This document shows positions 25,776 through 33,925 of a stretch of 64,000 bases of DNA, one piece after another. The notes under the pieces are model-generated. The model worked only from the letters and a program-made list of their open reading frames with translations, was not told the DNA's origin and did no database searches. Location: the NCBI GenBank assembly GCA_009774625.1, contig VSOB01000004.1, positions 18,657 through 82,656 on the forward strand, read 5' to 3'. Position numbers and translations under genes: made by a program. The DNA comes from Lachnospiraceae bacterium (GTDB lineage: Bacteria > Bacillota > Clostridia > Lachnospirales > Lachnospiraceae). Within the stretch, counting starts at the first letter, position 1. Each line of letters opens with the position of its first letter.

Positions 25776-26291
25776 TTAATTTCTGTACTGCAGGCGGATT
25801 TTGTCTGCAATCAGTGCAATAAACTCGGAATTTGTGGGTTTTCCTTTTCCGGTGTTGATGGTGTAGCCGAACATGGCATCCAGGGTTTCCATTTTGCCCC
25901 GGTTCCATGCCACCTCTATCGCATGGCGTATGGCACGTTCCACTCTGCTGGAAGTGGTCTGAAATTTCTTGGCGATAGTAGGATACAGTATCTTGGTAAT
26001 CGAATTGAGCATTTCCACATCCTGTACGGACATCATGATTGCTTCCCTCAGGTACTGATACCCTTTGATATGTGCGGGAACACCAATCTCATGAATCATA
26101 TTGGTAACGTCTTTTTCCAGATCCCGTACCGTCGGCCGGCTCTCGCCGTACACAGGTTTTGACTCCTCACGATGGCCCGCGGACGGTACCGTTATCATAA
26201 TCTGAAATTCTTTATTTGTGTGAATCAAATCGGAAAGTAATTTGAAAACCTGTTCGTTATCTTTCGTAGCCGCTACACTCAGTTGTTCCAT
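25776..26291 (-). CDS. Spo0A-like protein with deleted receiver domain
   Basis: A 171-residue protein. Residues 55-171 are a full Spo0A C-terminal DNA-binding domain with the conserved TTSSRVERAIRHAIEVAWNRG (112-132). Residues 1-39 align without gaps to the first strand, helix and second strand of a Spo0A receiver, but one of the paired acidic residues is lysine (K10; D11 remains). The rest of the receiver, including the phosphorylated aspartate, is absent; full Spo0A has about 260 residues. The start at 26291 has GGAGGT upstream. It cannot be phospho-activated in the normal way, so it may bind 0A boxes constitutively or compete with full Spo0A. No stop or frameshift interrupts it. Confidence 0.88.
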   Translation of the reverse strand: MEQLSVAATKDNEQVFKLLSDLIHTNKEFQIMITVPSAGHREESKPVYGESRPTVRDLEKDVTNMIHEIGVPAHIKGYQYLREAIMMSVQDVEMLNSITKILYPTIAKKFQTTSSRVERAIRHAIEVAWNRGKMETLDAMFGYTINTGKGKPTNSEFIALIADKIRLQYRN

Positions 26292-26346
26292 AATTGACCT
26301 CCGTTCACTAAATTTCTCATCGATACGGCATATATCGCCTATATTC

Positions 26347-26375
26347 ATTATAAACAGATGTCAATTTTCGTTCAA
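26347..26375 (-). promoter_or_regulatory. Sigma-A-type promoter of the Spo0A-like gene
   Basis: On the minus strand: -35 TTGAAC, 17-base spacer, -10 TATAAT, about 55 bases before the chosen start. It supports independent transcription of this gene. Confidence 0.75.
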
Positions 26376-26385
26376 CTCTTAAGAA

Positions 26386-26400
26386 TCGCAGAATCTGCGA
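26386..26400. promoter_or_regulatory. 15-base inverted repeat upstream of the -35 box
   Basis: TCGCAGAATCTGCGA is a 7-1-7 inverted repeat ending about ten bases upstream of the -35 box of the Spo0A-like gene and 16 bases after the stop of the upstream gene. It could be an operator or a weak terminator. The assignment is uncertain. Confidence 0.4.
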
Positions 26401-26415
26401 AAAATCGCCTCTTTC

Positions 26416-28749
26416 CTACAGCCTTGATTCCAGATCCTCCAGCGACGCATAGCCATACAGCAATGCGGAATTGCCGATGGTGGCTTCCGCCAGATTCTTT
26501 CCTTCCCTGCAGAGCTGCGCAACAAATCTGCCATACAGATCCAGAGTTCTGTCGGAATACGTCGAAATCTCCCCACGCAGATATGTCTCGTAGGAAGTAT
26601 TGTACAGGCTGTCCTCTCTGGTATGAATACTGCGGGCCATTGCCGCCGCCTTCGGATATTTTCCGGCACATTCTTCCATCCAGCCTACCTGTATTCTGAC
26701 TATTTCTTCGATAATCGCCTTTTTTTCCAGTGGAATCCGGGGGAATCTTTCCGCTATCTCCGCATATCCTTCCGGATCAGTGCTCTCCATCATCCTGCCG
26801 TATTTCTCTGCGATCAGATTCCAGCCGCAGGCATCCGCTCTTTCAAAATCTTCTATATAGCTTCGGAGCATGGGAATCGTCCAAGTCAGATACTGACTTT
26901 TCCGCATGAGGAAGAATGTATTCCAGTCATCCTGACAGTCTGCCCGGCCTCCAATGTTTTTCACCTGGTCAAAATCCCGCCATTCCATGCCGATCAGTTC
27001 CCGGATCAGGCTCTCCTTTACAGTCCCGCCCGACTGTTCATTCTGTGTGATGCCATGCAGAATATTGTCTGTATGATGATCCAGATAATTGTCATTTCCG
27101 GTGGTCAGGCTCTGCTTTTTCATCTCGTCAATAATCAGGGAAACAATAATCTCTATGGTCTGAGGGATCCGTTCGTCACCGATTGCCATATCGGAAATGG
27201 CGTTCAGAATATCTCCGATCACTGCCAGAATCGGCAGATGCTCCATTCCCTTGTGCATCCATTTATAAAAAGGCGCATATTTCCGGTTCAGAAGATACAC
27301 GATGGCCATTGTATGTTTCATAAATTCACCCAACGCCACCTGAGCCGTCACCTTATCGCCCCGCTCCAGCATCCGGCTGTAATTATACTGGCCGGACTGG
27401 GCAATCAGCGCCGCCTCCCTTGCGATTTTCCGCAGCCTTACATCCTTGGGATAATGGGCCAGAAGCCCTTTTCGAATCCGGGTAAATTCTCCCAGTTCAT
27501 CCCGGAATACCCGGCCGCCGGTGGCAGCGGCCAGCCGGTAATCCTCCGCATAAAGCCACTGGCTGTTAGTCGTAGGCACATCGGAAAACCCGGTCAGGCG
27601 TTCGTAAAATTCCCCAATACGGAATACGCCCACCCGTTTGGGTGATTTGGGCGAAACCCTTCTGGTAATTCCCATATAAGTCACGGGAAGCCTGTCGTAT
27701 TCCGCCTGCAGCGCCTCCCCGATTTCCTCATACACAGAATCTGTCAGAAACAGGCAAAACCCCGGCCCAAAATCATGATCTCTGGATATTTCATCATCAA
27801 ATCCCAGACATTCGGAACCTTCCCCCACCAGTCCGGCCGCGATATACGGAAGATAGGCCGGAAATTTAGTCCGCAGCATAGGTTCCCCATACTCATGATA
27901 AAATGCTTCACAAAGATCCAGTCCTTTGGCAAACTGCCTTATCACACTGGGTTTCCCTGTAAGCTGCTTTTCCACCGCACTCAGATTCTGTGCCACAATC
28001 TCATAGGCAGTGGAATGTCCTGTATTTTTCTCAATCTCCGCCAGCGCCATCCGGTAGTACCTGGCAGACTCCTCCAGATTGCCTGCCATATACTGGGCCT
28101 CTCCCATAGCAGACAGTGCGCCGCTGTAATGAAAATCTTTCTGCTCATCCATCTCAAAGATAGAAAAGGCCGCCTTTAAATGACCCATGGCTTCTTCATA
28201 CCGGTCCAGCTTTAACAGGGACGCCGCCAGATTCGTATGGGTAACCGCCGTTTCAATCCGGGCGTCCATATTGGCGCTGACTATGGGCAGCGCCCGCTCC
28301 AGGCAGACACAGGCCTCCTCAAAGTCTCCCATCTCCTGATACAGAAGGCTCATATTATTATAAAGACTGGCAAACCGGAAATCCGCATCCTCCAGATGAC
28401 TCTGATAAATGAGCAGCACTGTCTTATAATTGGTCATAGACTCGGCAAGTTTTCCGGCAGCCCTGTAGGCATTGGCAATGTTCAGCAATGAAGTGGCATA
28501 GGGAATGCTGCCCTGCAGATGATTCCGCTCCAGCACCTCCATCAACTTATCGCAGTACATACAGCACTTCTCATATTTGCTCACATCCCGCAGATATCCG
28601 ATCATCTCATTGAGCAGGGTAATCAGCGCATTGTCGTCTCCTGACTGCACAGCCTGTGCCATCCGGTTATCCAGATATCCCTCCACCTTATCCATCTGAT
28701 ACGTGGCAAACAATCTGTCAAGTTCCTGTAAAATCGTGTCCATATCCAT
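26416..28749 (-). CDS. TPR-DUF4037-DUF4125 fusion protein
   Basis: A 777-residue cytosolic protein. Residues about 30-275 form tetratricopeptide-like repeats (SLYNNMSLLYQEMGDFEEA, THTNLAASLLKLDRYEEAM). Then comes a DUF4037 region, a nucleotidyltransferase-fold candidate, with GEGSECLGFDDEISRDHDFG where D-x-D type acidic residues are visible. The C-terminal 170 residues are DUF4125 (FDQVKNIGGRADCQDDWNTF, EKYGRMMESTDPEGY, SYETYLRGEISTYSDRTL). Function is unknown; nucleotide transfer is possible. Long upstream extensions lack a ribosome site, and the ATG at 28749 follows GAGGTGAT. Confidence 0.8.
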   Translation of the reverse strand: MDMDTILQELDRLFATYQMDKVEGYLDNRMAQAVQSGDDNALITLLNEMIGYLRDVSKYEKCCMYCDKLMEVLERNHLQGSIPYATSLLNIANAYRAAGKLAESMTNYKTVLLIYQSHLEDADFRFASLYNNMSLLYQEMGDFEEACVCLERALPIVSANMDARIETAVTHTNLAASLLKLDRYEEAMGHLKAAFSIFEMDEQKDFHYSGALSAMGEAQYMAGNLEESARYYRMALAEIEKNTGHSTAYEIVAQNLSAVEKQLTGKPSVIRQFAKGLDLCEAFYHEYGEPMLRTKFPAYLPYIAAGLVGEGSECLGFDDEISRDHDFGPGFCLFLTDSVYEEIGEALQAEYDRLPVTYMGITRRVSPKSPKRVGVFRIGEFYERLTGFSDVPTTNSQWLYAEDYRLAAATGGRVFRDELGEFTRIRKGLLAHYPKDVRLRKIAREAALIAQSGQYNYSRMLERGDKVTAQVALGEFMKHTMAIVYLLNRKYAPFYKWMHKGMEHLPILAVIGDILNAISDMAIGDERIPQTIEIIVSLIIDEMKKQSLTTGNDNYLDHHTDNILHGITQNEQSGGTVKESLIRELIGMEWRDFDQVKNIGGRADCQDDWNTFFLMRKSQYLTWTIPMLRSYIEDFERADACGWNLIAEKYGRMMESTDPEGYAEIAERFPRIPLEKKAIIEEIVRIQVGWMEECAGKYPKAAAMARSIHTREDSLYNTSYETYLRGEISTYSDRTLDLYGRFVAQLCREGKNLAEATIGNSALLYGYASLEDLESRL

Positions 28750-28819
28750 ACAATCACCTCTGTCATGCAATATCGTGTCAGCGTAAAACCGCAGACAAGC
28801 TACACCTTCGTGCATTGTT

Positions 28820-28828
28820 TTTATTATA
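28820..28828 (-). promoter_or_regulatory. Extended -10 promoter of the TPR-DUF4037-DUF4125 gene
   Basis: TATAAT on the minus strand (hexamer at 28823-28828), preceded by TG one base upstream, about 75 bases before the start codon. No good -35 box is present. Confidence 0.5.
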
Positions 28829-28929
28829 ACACCTTTGCAGTAATTTTCACATAAAATTATTTTACCTGACCATTGGGCACAGCATTGCAAGCAAATGCAG
28901 TATGTTATTTGCTGTTTAACTGCATCGAA

Positions 28930-29280
28930 TCATGCAGGATAGCCGAATCCAAAAAGTTTAATAAATTCTGTCCAGCCTAAAATGCAGACCCCGACAGCAA
29001 ACAATACCGCAAATGCAAGCAACGGTATCCAGATAAGTGAGTTCCTTTTATTGCTGCATTTTTTGCACAGAACAACTGTTACGGGTAACATGGCAAGCAG
29101 CCAGAAAATAAGCAATACAAATCCAAAAAATACCGCAATATCAGCTTCGGATCCCAAATCATACGCATACCCCTTGCCATGGCCTGTAATATTCATGTAG
29201 ATACAGCCAATCCAAAGCGGGGAAACGATACTGATACACAAAAACCATACTGTCTGGAAAAAAGTTTTCACCTTTTGCAT
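28930..29280 (-). CDS. Small three-helix membrane protein
   Basis: A 116-residue protein with three hydrophobic segments: about residues 8-30 (VWFLCISIVSPLWIGCIYM), 45-70 (FFGFVLLIFWLLAMLPVTVV) and 85-110 (IWIPLLAFAVLFAVGVCILG). A lysine/cysteine-rich loop (CKKCSNKRN) lies between the last two. I do not recognise the family. Its ATG overlaps the end of a 28-codon ORF (ATGCAAAAGGTGA), and it lacks a well-spaced ribosome site of its own, which suggests translation by coupling. Confidence 0.6.
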   Translation of the reverse strand: MQKVKTFFQTVWFLCISIVSPLWIGCIYMNITGHGKGYAYDLGSEADIAVFFGFVLLIFWLLAMLPVTVVLCKKCSNKRNSLIWIPLLAFAVLFAVGVCILGWTEFIKLFGFGYPA

Positions 29281-29354
29281 TGTATGTCCGTCCCTTCTCC
29301 CGCTGCTGTTAAAAGCCGTTCTGTTTCCTTCATAAATTTTATGATACCATCCAT
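29268..29354 (-). CDS. 28-codon upstream ORF coupled to the membrane protein gene
   Basis: MDGIIKFMKETERLLTAAGE and eight more residues, ending CKR. The ATG is preceded by GGAGGAAGG at good spacing, the best ribosome site in this stretch. Its last 13 bases overlap the start of the membrane protein gene in another frame. It could be a leader peptide that couples translation, or a real microprotein. No homology is recognised. Confidence 0.45.
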   Translation of the reverse strand: MDGIIKFMKETERLLTAAGEGTDIQCKR

Positions 29355-29447
29355 TCTGCCCTTCCTCCTCCAATCCGGATTTATCTCTTTGTTTTCCCCT
29401 ATTATACTGCAAATCTGAATACATGGAAACCGAAATTGTGTATCAAA

Positions 29448-29482
29448 ACAATAGAAAGCCCGCTGCGCGGGCTTTCTATTGT
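29448..29482. repeat. ACAATAGAAAG hairpin element, copy 1 (after spoIVB)
   Basis: A perfect 16-bp stem with arms ACAATAGAAAGCCCGC and its complement around a three-base loop, 58 bases after the spoIVB stop. On the minus strand it is followed by TTTTGAT, so it can serve as spoIVB terminator. Two related copies occur at 42921 and 48627. Confidence 0.8.
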
Positions 29483-29539
29483 CATAAATCGCTGAGGATA
29501 TCCCCAAAGCCCCAAAAGGCCCTGAGAATACCCACTTTT

Positions 29540-30787
29540 TTATTCTCCCATCATCATTTCTTCAATAAAAATCCCATATCCCCTAGTGGCATCCTGTACA
29601 AACACATGGGTGACGGCACCGATCAGTTTTCCGTTCTGCAGAATGGGCGCACCGCTCATCCCCTGAATGATGCCTCCGGTCTGTTGTATCAGCTCTTCAT
29701 CCGTGATCTGCAGTACGATTTCTCTGTTGATATGTTCCCTGTCATAGGTAATATCGGTAATCTTTGCATCATAGAGCTTTGCCGTCTCTCCGTCCAGACT
29801 GCAGAGGATCTTGGCCGGTCCGATTTTTGTATCCTGCTTCAGACCGATCTCCACCGGCCCGAACGGGACCTCCTCTTCCAGTTCCTCCCCGCATACACCG
29901 AAAATCCCTTTTTCCTCATTCCGTTCTATGCTCCCCAGAATATGGTCATCTGCATAATCAATCAGTCCTGTCAGCTCTCCCGGACTGCCTGACTCCCCTT
30001 TTTTCACTCCGATAATATCCGTATGGTACAGGGTTCCCTTACGCAGCTCCATCAACGTACTGGTATCCATATCATTGATACCGTGTCCCAGTGCACCGAA
30101 CCCCCCGTTGCCGTCGATGTAAGTAAGCGTCCCCACTCCCTGTGCATTGTCCCGAATCCAGATTCCGATTTTATACGTGCCTGCCTGATCCTGTATCGGA
30201 ACAGTCTTGATATCGAACACCTCTTCCTCCCTGCGGATCGTCAGTACCACATCTTTGCTGCCCGCCTCCTGCAGCATATTGATAAACATCTTTTTTCCTG
30301 TGACATCTTCTCCGTTGATTTTTAATATATAATCGCCGCTTTTCAAAACCGGCTTTGCAGGAGAATACCGAACCCCGTCAAATCCGGTAAACTCACCCGT
30401 CCCCACCACCAGCACACCGTCTGTTTTGACATAAATGCCCACCGGAAGGCCCGCCGGAATCACACTGGTCCCTTCGATCACCTGTACTCTGACCTGTTTG
30501 AGCGGAAGGATTCCAAACAGCTTCACATCCATGTCATAACTGTTTTTTTCTCTGGCATAAAAAATAAGAGGACGATTCAAACTCACCGGTATCGCCTCTT
30601 CACCGGCAGCATGCAGCATCCCGGAAGCCGGAATGGCAAAATTCATCTCTTCCCGTTCCCCTGCCCTGATCTTAACCCGATCCGGTATTTTATGCCAGGC
30701 GGAAAGATACAGCGCACACGCCAGAAGGCAGAGCGCCTGTCCGGCTATCATACATAATATGCGCCGGTATTTCTTTTTCAGTTCCAT
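29540..30787 (-). CDS. spoIVB: SpoIVB peptidase (S55 family sporulation signalling protease)
   Basis: Secreted from the forespore to trigger sigma-K activation during sporulation. The 415-residue protein has an N-terminal membrane anchor (about 10-30), a PDZ domain (about 105-190) and the S55 catalytic region: H235 in LGHGINDMDTS and S378 in QGMSGAPILQNG. Length and residues look functional. The ATG at 30787 is preferred over a GTG/ATG extension because AAAGGAAGTG precedes it. It follows recN, as usual, but spo0A does not follow it. Confidence 0.94.
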   Translation of the reverse strand: MELKKKYRRILCMIAGQALCLLACALYLSAWHKIPDRVKIRAGEREEMNFAIPASGMLHAAGEEAIPVSLNRPLIFYAREKNSYDMDVKLFGILPLKQVRVQVIEGTSVIPAGLPVGIYVKTDGVLVVGTGEFTGFDGVRYSPAKPVLKSGDYILKINGEDVTGKKMFINMLQEAGSKDVVLTIRREEEVFDIKTVPIQDQAGTYKIGIWIRDNAQGVGTLTYIDGNGGFGALGHGINDMDTSTLMELRKGTLYHTDIIGVKKGESGSPGELTGLIDYADDHILGSIERNEEKGIFGVCGEELEEEVPFGPVEIGLKQDTKIGPAKILCSLDGETAKLYDAKITDITYDREHINREIVLQITDEELIQQTGGIIQGMSGAPILQNGKLIGAVTHVFVQDATRGYGIFIEEMMMGE

Positions 30788-30859
30788 ATGACCACTTCCT
30801 TTCCCATACTGACCATTCAAAGGAATTTTTTCTATTAGAATTTCCTATATAACAAAGAG

Positions 30860-30887
30860 AAAAAGCATTCCGTAAGGGATGCTTTTT
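30860..30887 (-). terminator. Rho-independent terminator between recN and spoIVB
   Basis: A 12-bp stem with one G-U pair (30860-30871 with 30876-30887), loop of four, and T-runs on both sides. It lies 28 bases after the recN stop. It implies that spoIVB has its own, probably forespore-specific, promoter downstream of this site. Confidence 0.85.
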
Positions 30888-30915
30888 TAGTATGTGAGGA
30901 AACAGAAATTTTACT

Positions 30916-32601
30916 TTAGTATTGTTTTGTATCTCTTGCCAATTCTTTCATTTCCCTGGCATTGGAAACTGCCGCATCTGTCAGCAAATCACTGCCCAAA
31001 AGTCTGGCCAGCTCCTTTGTACTCTCTGGCTCATCCAGAATAGTAATATCTGTTCTGGTCTGACTCTCCTTTTGGTTTTTTTCGATTTTAAAATGCTGAT
31101 CTGCCATAGCCGCAATCTGGGGCAGATGGGTGATACAGATAATCTGGTGTTCTTTGCCCAAAAGGGCCAGTTTTTTAGATACCTGCCAGGCAGTCCTGCC
31201 GCTGATGCCCGCATCAATTTCATCAAAAATCAGAGTGGAAATGGCATCTTTTTCCGCCATTACGGTTTTCAGTCCCAGCATGATACGGGACAGCTCCCCT
31301 CCGCTGGCAATGCTGCCCAGCGGCTTTACCGGCTCTCCCGGATTGGTGGAAATCAGAAATTCCACCTCATCATAGCCTTTTTCACCCGCCTTTTTCGGAT
31401 CGGAATCGATCTGGATCCGAAACTTTACTTCCATGAAATTCAGATCATGCAGCGCCTCCGTCATTTTCTTTTCCAGCGCTTTGGCCTGGCGCCTGCGGAT
31501 CTCCGAACTCTTTTTGCAGGATGAGAGCAGCTTTTCTTCCGCCTGCTCCATCTCCTGTTTCAGAGTTTCCAGATAGGCATCATAGTTCATCAGCTTTTCC
31601 AGCCGCTCTTCCTGTGCCTCTCTGTAAGCAAGCACTTCTTCCACTGTGGCTCCGTATTTGGATTTCAGGTGGTTTAACAGATCCAGCCGCTTCTCAGTTT
31701 TGTCAAATGTCTCCGGATCAAATTCCAGGGTTTCTTCATAGGAAGCCAGTTCTCTGCACACATCCAGCACCAGCCCTTCTATTTCTGAAAGCTGCTGGGT
31801 TATATCTGTCAGGCCTTCGTCATAGCCCTCCACACTTTTCAGCTCCCGCAGCGCCCTTCCGGTCAGATCGGAAACGCTTTCTCCTTCTGTATTGCCCAGA
31901 AAACGCCGGGCCAGAGACACACCTTCCAGAATCTTTCTGGAATGTACCATCCGCCGGTACTCCGCCTCCAATGTCTCATCTTCCCCGATTTCCGGATGGG
32001 CATCTTCGATCTCTTCGCATTCAAACCGGGCAAGTGCACATTCCTTCTGCCTCATGCTGCCGTCTTTGTCAGAGGCTTCCCATTCTTTCACCAGTTCCCG
32101 GTATCGTTTATAGTATCCGGCCATTTTTTCTTTTATACGTCTTAACGGATCACCGCAAAAATCATCCAGAATTTCCAATTGTTTCTTTTTGCCGGTCAAA
32201 GACTGATGTTCATGCTGTCCATACACATCGATCAGTACTTCGGCCAGCTCTTTTAACTGTCTGGCTGTCATCGTCTCCCCGTTGACACGGCACACACTTT
32301 TACCCGCCGATATTTTTCTGGATATGATAAGCATATCCTCTTCCGGCTCCACATCCAGCTCTCTGCACCGCTCCTTCTGTGCTTCGTCATCCAATGTAAA
32401 AGCCAGCTCGATCAGGGCGGATTCTTTTCCGGTACGTATCATCTCCTTGTCCGCCTTGGCCCCCAGCGCCAGATTGATGGAACCGATGATTACCGATTTC
32501 CCCGCACCGGTTTCCCCGGTCAGGATATTCAGCCCCTTTCCGAACTGTACTTCCGTTTCTTCTATCAGAGCCAGATTTTTCACATGTAAACTATTCAGCA
32601 T
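30916..32601 (-). CDS. recN: DNA repair protein RecN
   Basis: An SMC-like ATPase recruited to double-strand breaks. The 561-residue protein has Walker A GETGAGKSV (29-37), a long coiled-coil middle, the ABC signature region ASGGELSRIMLGLK, and Walker B TLIFDEIDAGISG near residue 460. Its start overlaps the argR stop by 11 bases, giving the classic argR-recN coupling. Terminated by the hairpin just downstream. Confidence 0.96.
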   Translation of the reverse strand: MLNSLHVKNLALIEETEVQFGKGLNILTGETGAGKSVIIGSINLALGAKADKEMIRTGKESALIELAFTLDDEAQKERCRELDVEPEEDMLIISRKISAGKSVCRVNGETMTARQLKELAEVLIDVYGQHEHQSLTGKKKQLEILDDFCGDPLRRIKEKMAGYYKRYRELVKEWEASDKDGSMRQKECALARFECEEIEDAHPEIGEDETLEAEYRRMVHSRKILEGVSLARRFLGNTEGESVSDLTGRALRELKSVEGYDEGLTDITQQLSEIEGLVLDVCRELASYEETLEFDPETFDKTEKRLDLLNHLKSKYGATVEEVLAYREAQEERLEKLMNYDAYLETLKQEMEQAEEKLLSSCKKSSEIRRRQAKALEKKMTEALHDLNFMEVKFRIQIDSDPKKAGEKGYDEVEFLISTNPGEPVKPLGSIASGGELSRIMLGLKTVMAEKDAISTLIFDEIDAGISGRTAWQVSKKLALLGKEHQIICITHLPQIAAMADQHFKIEKNQKESQTRTDITILDEPESTKELARLLGSDLLTDAAVSNAREMKELARDTKQY

Positions 32602-33046
32602 ACCCTACGATTTCCTCAATCTTCCTCATTACGATTTCTGTATCTTCCCGTGTCCGTATTGCCATCATAATCGTATCGTCTCCGGCTATCGTGCCTGCAA
32701 TCTCCCGAAGTTTCATGGCGTCCAGCGCCGCCGCCACCGCCATTGCCATACCGGATACGGTTTTGACCACCAGCAGATTTTCTGCCATCCCCATCGAAGC
32801 AAATCCTTCTTTCAATACCCGGCTGTACTTGTCTCCCAGAACGGTTTCTTCCTGATGAAATGCCGTATATTTCTGCCTGCCGCCGTCAGATACCTTGGAC
32901 AGTTTCAATTCTCTGATGTCTCTGGAGACAGTGGCCTGTGTTACCTCAAATCCTTCTTCTTTCAAATACACTGCCAGCTCTTCCTGTGTACCGATGTCAT
33001 ATTCTGCAATCAGGCGAAGTATCTCACTTTGTCTCTTCTCTTTCAT
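32591..33046 (-). CDS. argR: Arginine repressor ArgR/AhrC
   Basis: A 151-residue protein. The N-terminal winged helix carries TQATVSRDIRELKL (about 36-49). The C-terminal oligomerisation and arginine-binding domain has GDDTIMMAIRT, the GTIAGDDTI arginine-contact region. It represses arginine biosynthesis and activates catabolism as a hexamer. The conserved place between nadK and recN is typical of Firmicutes and does not imply regulation of these neighbours. Confidence 0.95.
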   Translation of the reverse strand: MKEKRQSEILRLIAEYDIGTQEELAVYLKEEGFEVTQATVSRDIRELKLSKVSDGGRQKYTAFHQEETVLGDKYSRVLKEGFASMGMAENLLVVKTVSGMAMAVAAALDAMKLREIAGTIAGDDTIMMAIRTREDTEIVMRKIEEIVGYAE

Positions 33047-33047
33047 A

Positions 33048-33908
33048 TCAATTCCCGCTCATCTTTTTATGTAATGCTTCCAGAAAACCTACCTGACTGA
33101 TTTTTACAATCTCTGTCCGCCTCCCGGACTTAGTCACAGTCATCCGGTCCCCCAGCTCCAGAAGCGCTCCGCAGCCGCCGTCAAAATAAACTTCTGCACG
33201 AAAAGCCGCATCCTTTTTCCATGCGGCGATCTCTATCATAACCTCATCGTCCCCGGAAAGCACCACGCTTCTGCTATTCAGCGTGTGCGGACAGATCGGT
33301 GTCACTACGATCAGATCCGCCCCCGGCTCCACAATAGGTCCGCCGGCAGACATATTATAACCGGTGGAACCTGTGGGTGTGGACAAAATCACCCCGTCTG
33401 CATTGTACTCATTCAAAAACTGTCCGTTCACATACAGATGAAAATGAATGATCTGCATGGGACCGCTTCTTGTGATCACAATGTCATTCAGTGCATAGGA
33501 ACTCTCCACACAGCGTTCTCCCCGGACAAGCTGCCCGTTTAACATCATCCGGCTCTCTGTCTCATACTGATCCCGGAGCAGAAGTCCCAGCGCATGCCTG
33601 ATGTTGTTTTTTTCCACTTCCGCCAGAAACCCCAGGCTCCCCAGATTGATCCCCAGAAGCGGTATCCCCCGCTCCACAGTATCTCTGGCCGCTTCAATCA
33701 ACGTACCGTCGCCGCCCAGTACCAGAATGCACTCGGTTTCTTCCGGAATCTCGGCAGCATCCGTATAAACCCTGCCGCCTTCCATAGCCGTCCTGGCAAT
33801 CTTGACCTGACAACTGCAGCCTTTCTCTGCAAGAAATGCTGTCACTTCTCTGGTAGTTTCCAGTTCCTGATCCTTAAACGGATTGGTAATGATAAAAAAG
33901 TGTTTCAT
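33048..33908 (-). CDS. nadK: NAD kinase
   Basis: Phosphorylates NAD to NADP. The 286-residue protein has the GGDGTLIEAAR motif (about 70-80) and the conserved NADGVILSTPTGSTGYNMSA segment. ATG within a TlyA-NadK spacer of 17 bases. The argR start is one base beyond its stop, so nadK and argR are co-translated neighbours. Confidence 0.95.
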   Translation of the reverse strand: MKHFFIITNPFKDQELETTREVTAFLAEKGCSCQVKIARTAMEGGRVYTDAAEIPEETECILVLGGDGTLIEAARDTVERGIPLLGINLGSLGFLAEVEKNNIRHALGLLLRDQYETESRMMLNGQLVRGERCVESSYALNDIVITRSGPMQIIHFHLYVNGQFLNEYNADGVILSTPTGSTGYNMSAGGPIVEPGADLIVVTPICPHTLNSRSVVLSGDDEVMIEIAAWKKDAAFRAEVYFDGGCGALLELGDRMTVTKSGRRTEIVKISQVGFLEALHKKMSGN

Positions 33909-33925
33909 ACACCCGTCCTTATATT

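Noticed and set aside
25548..26162. 204-codon plus-strand ORF across the 83-bp repeats
   Set aside because: It runs antisense into the Spo0A-like gene, has no ribosome site, and its N-terminal half is simply the translated repeat.
30860..30887. ACAATAGAAAG family member after recN
   Set aside because: It is a hairpin with AAAAAGCATTCC arms and shares no arm sequence with the family; treated as an ordinary terminator.
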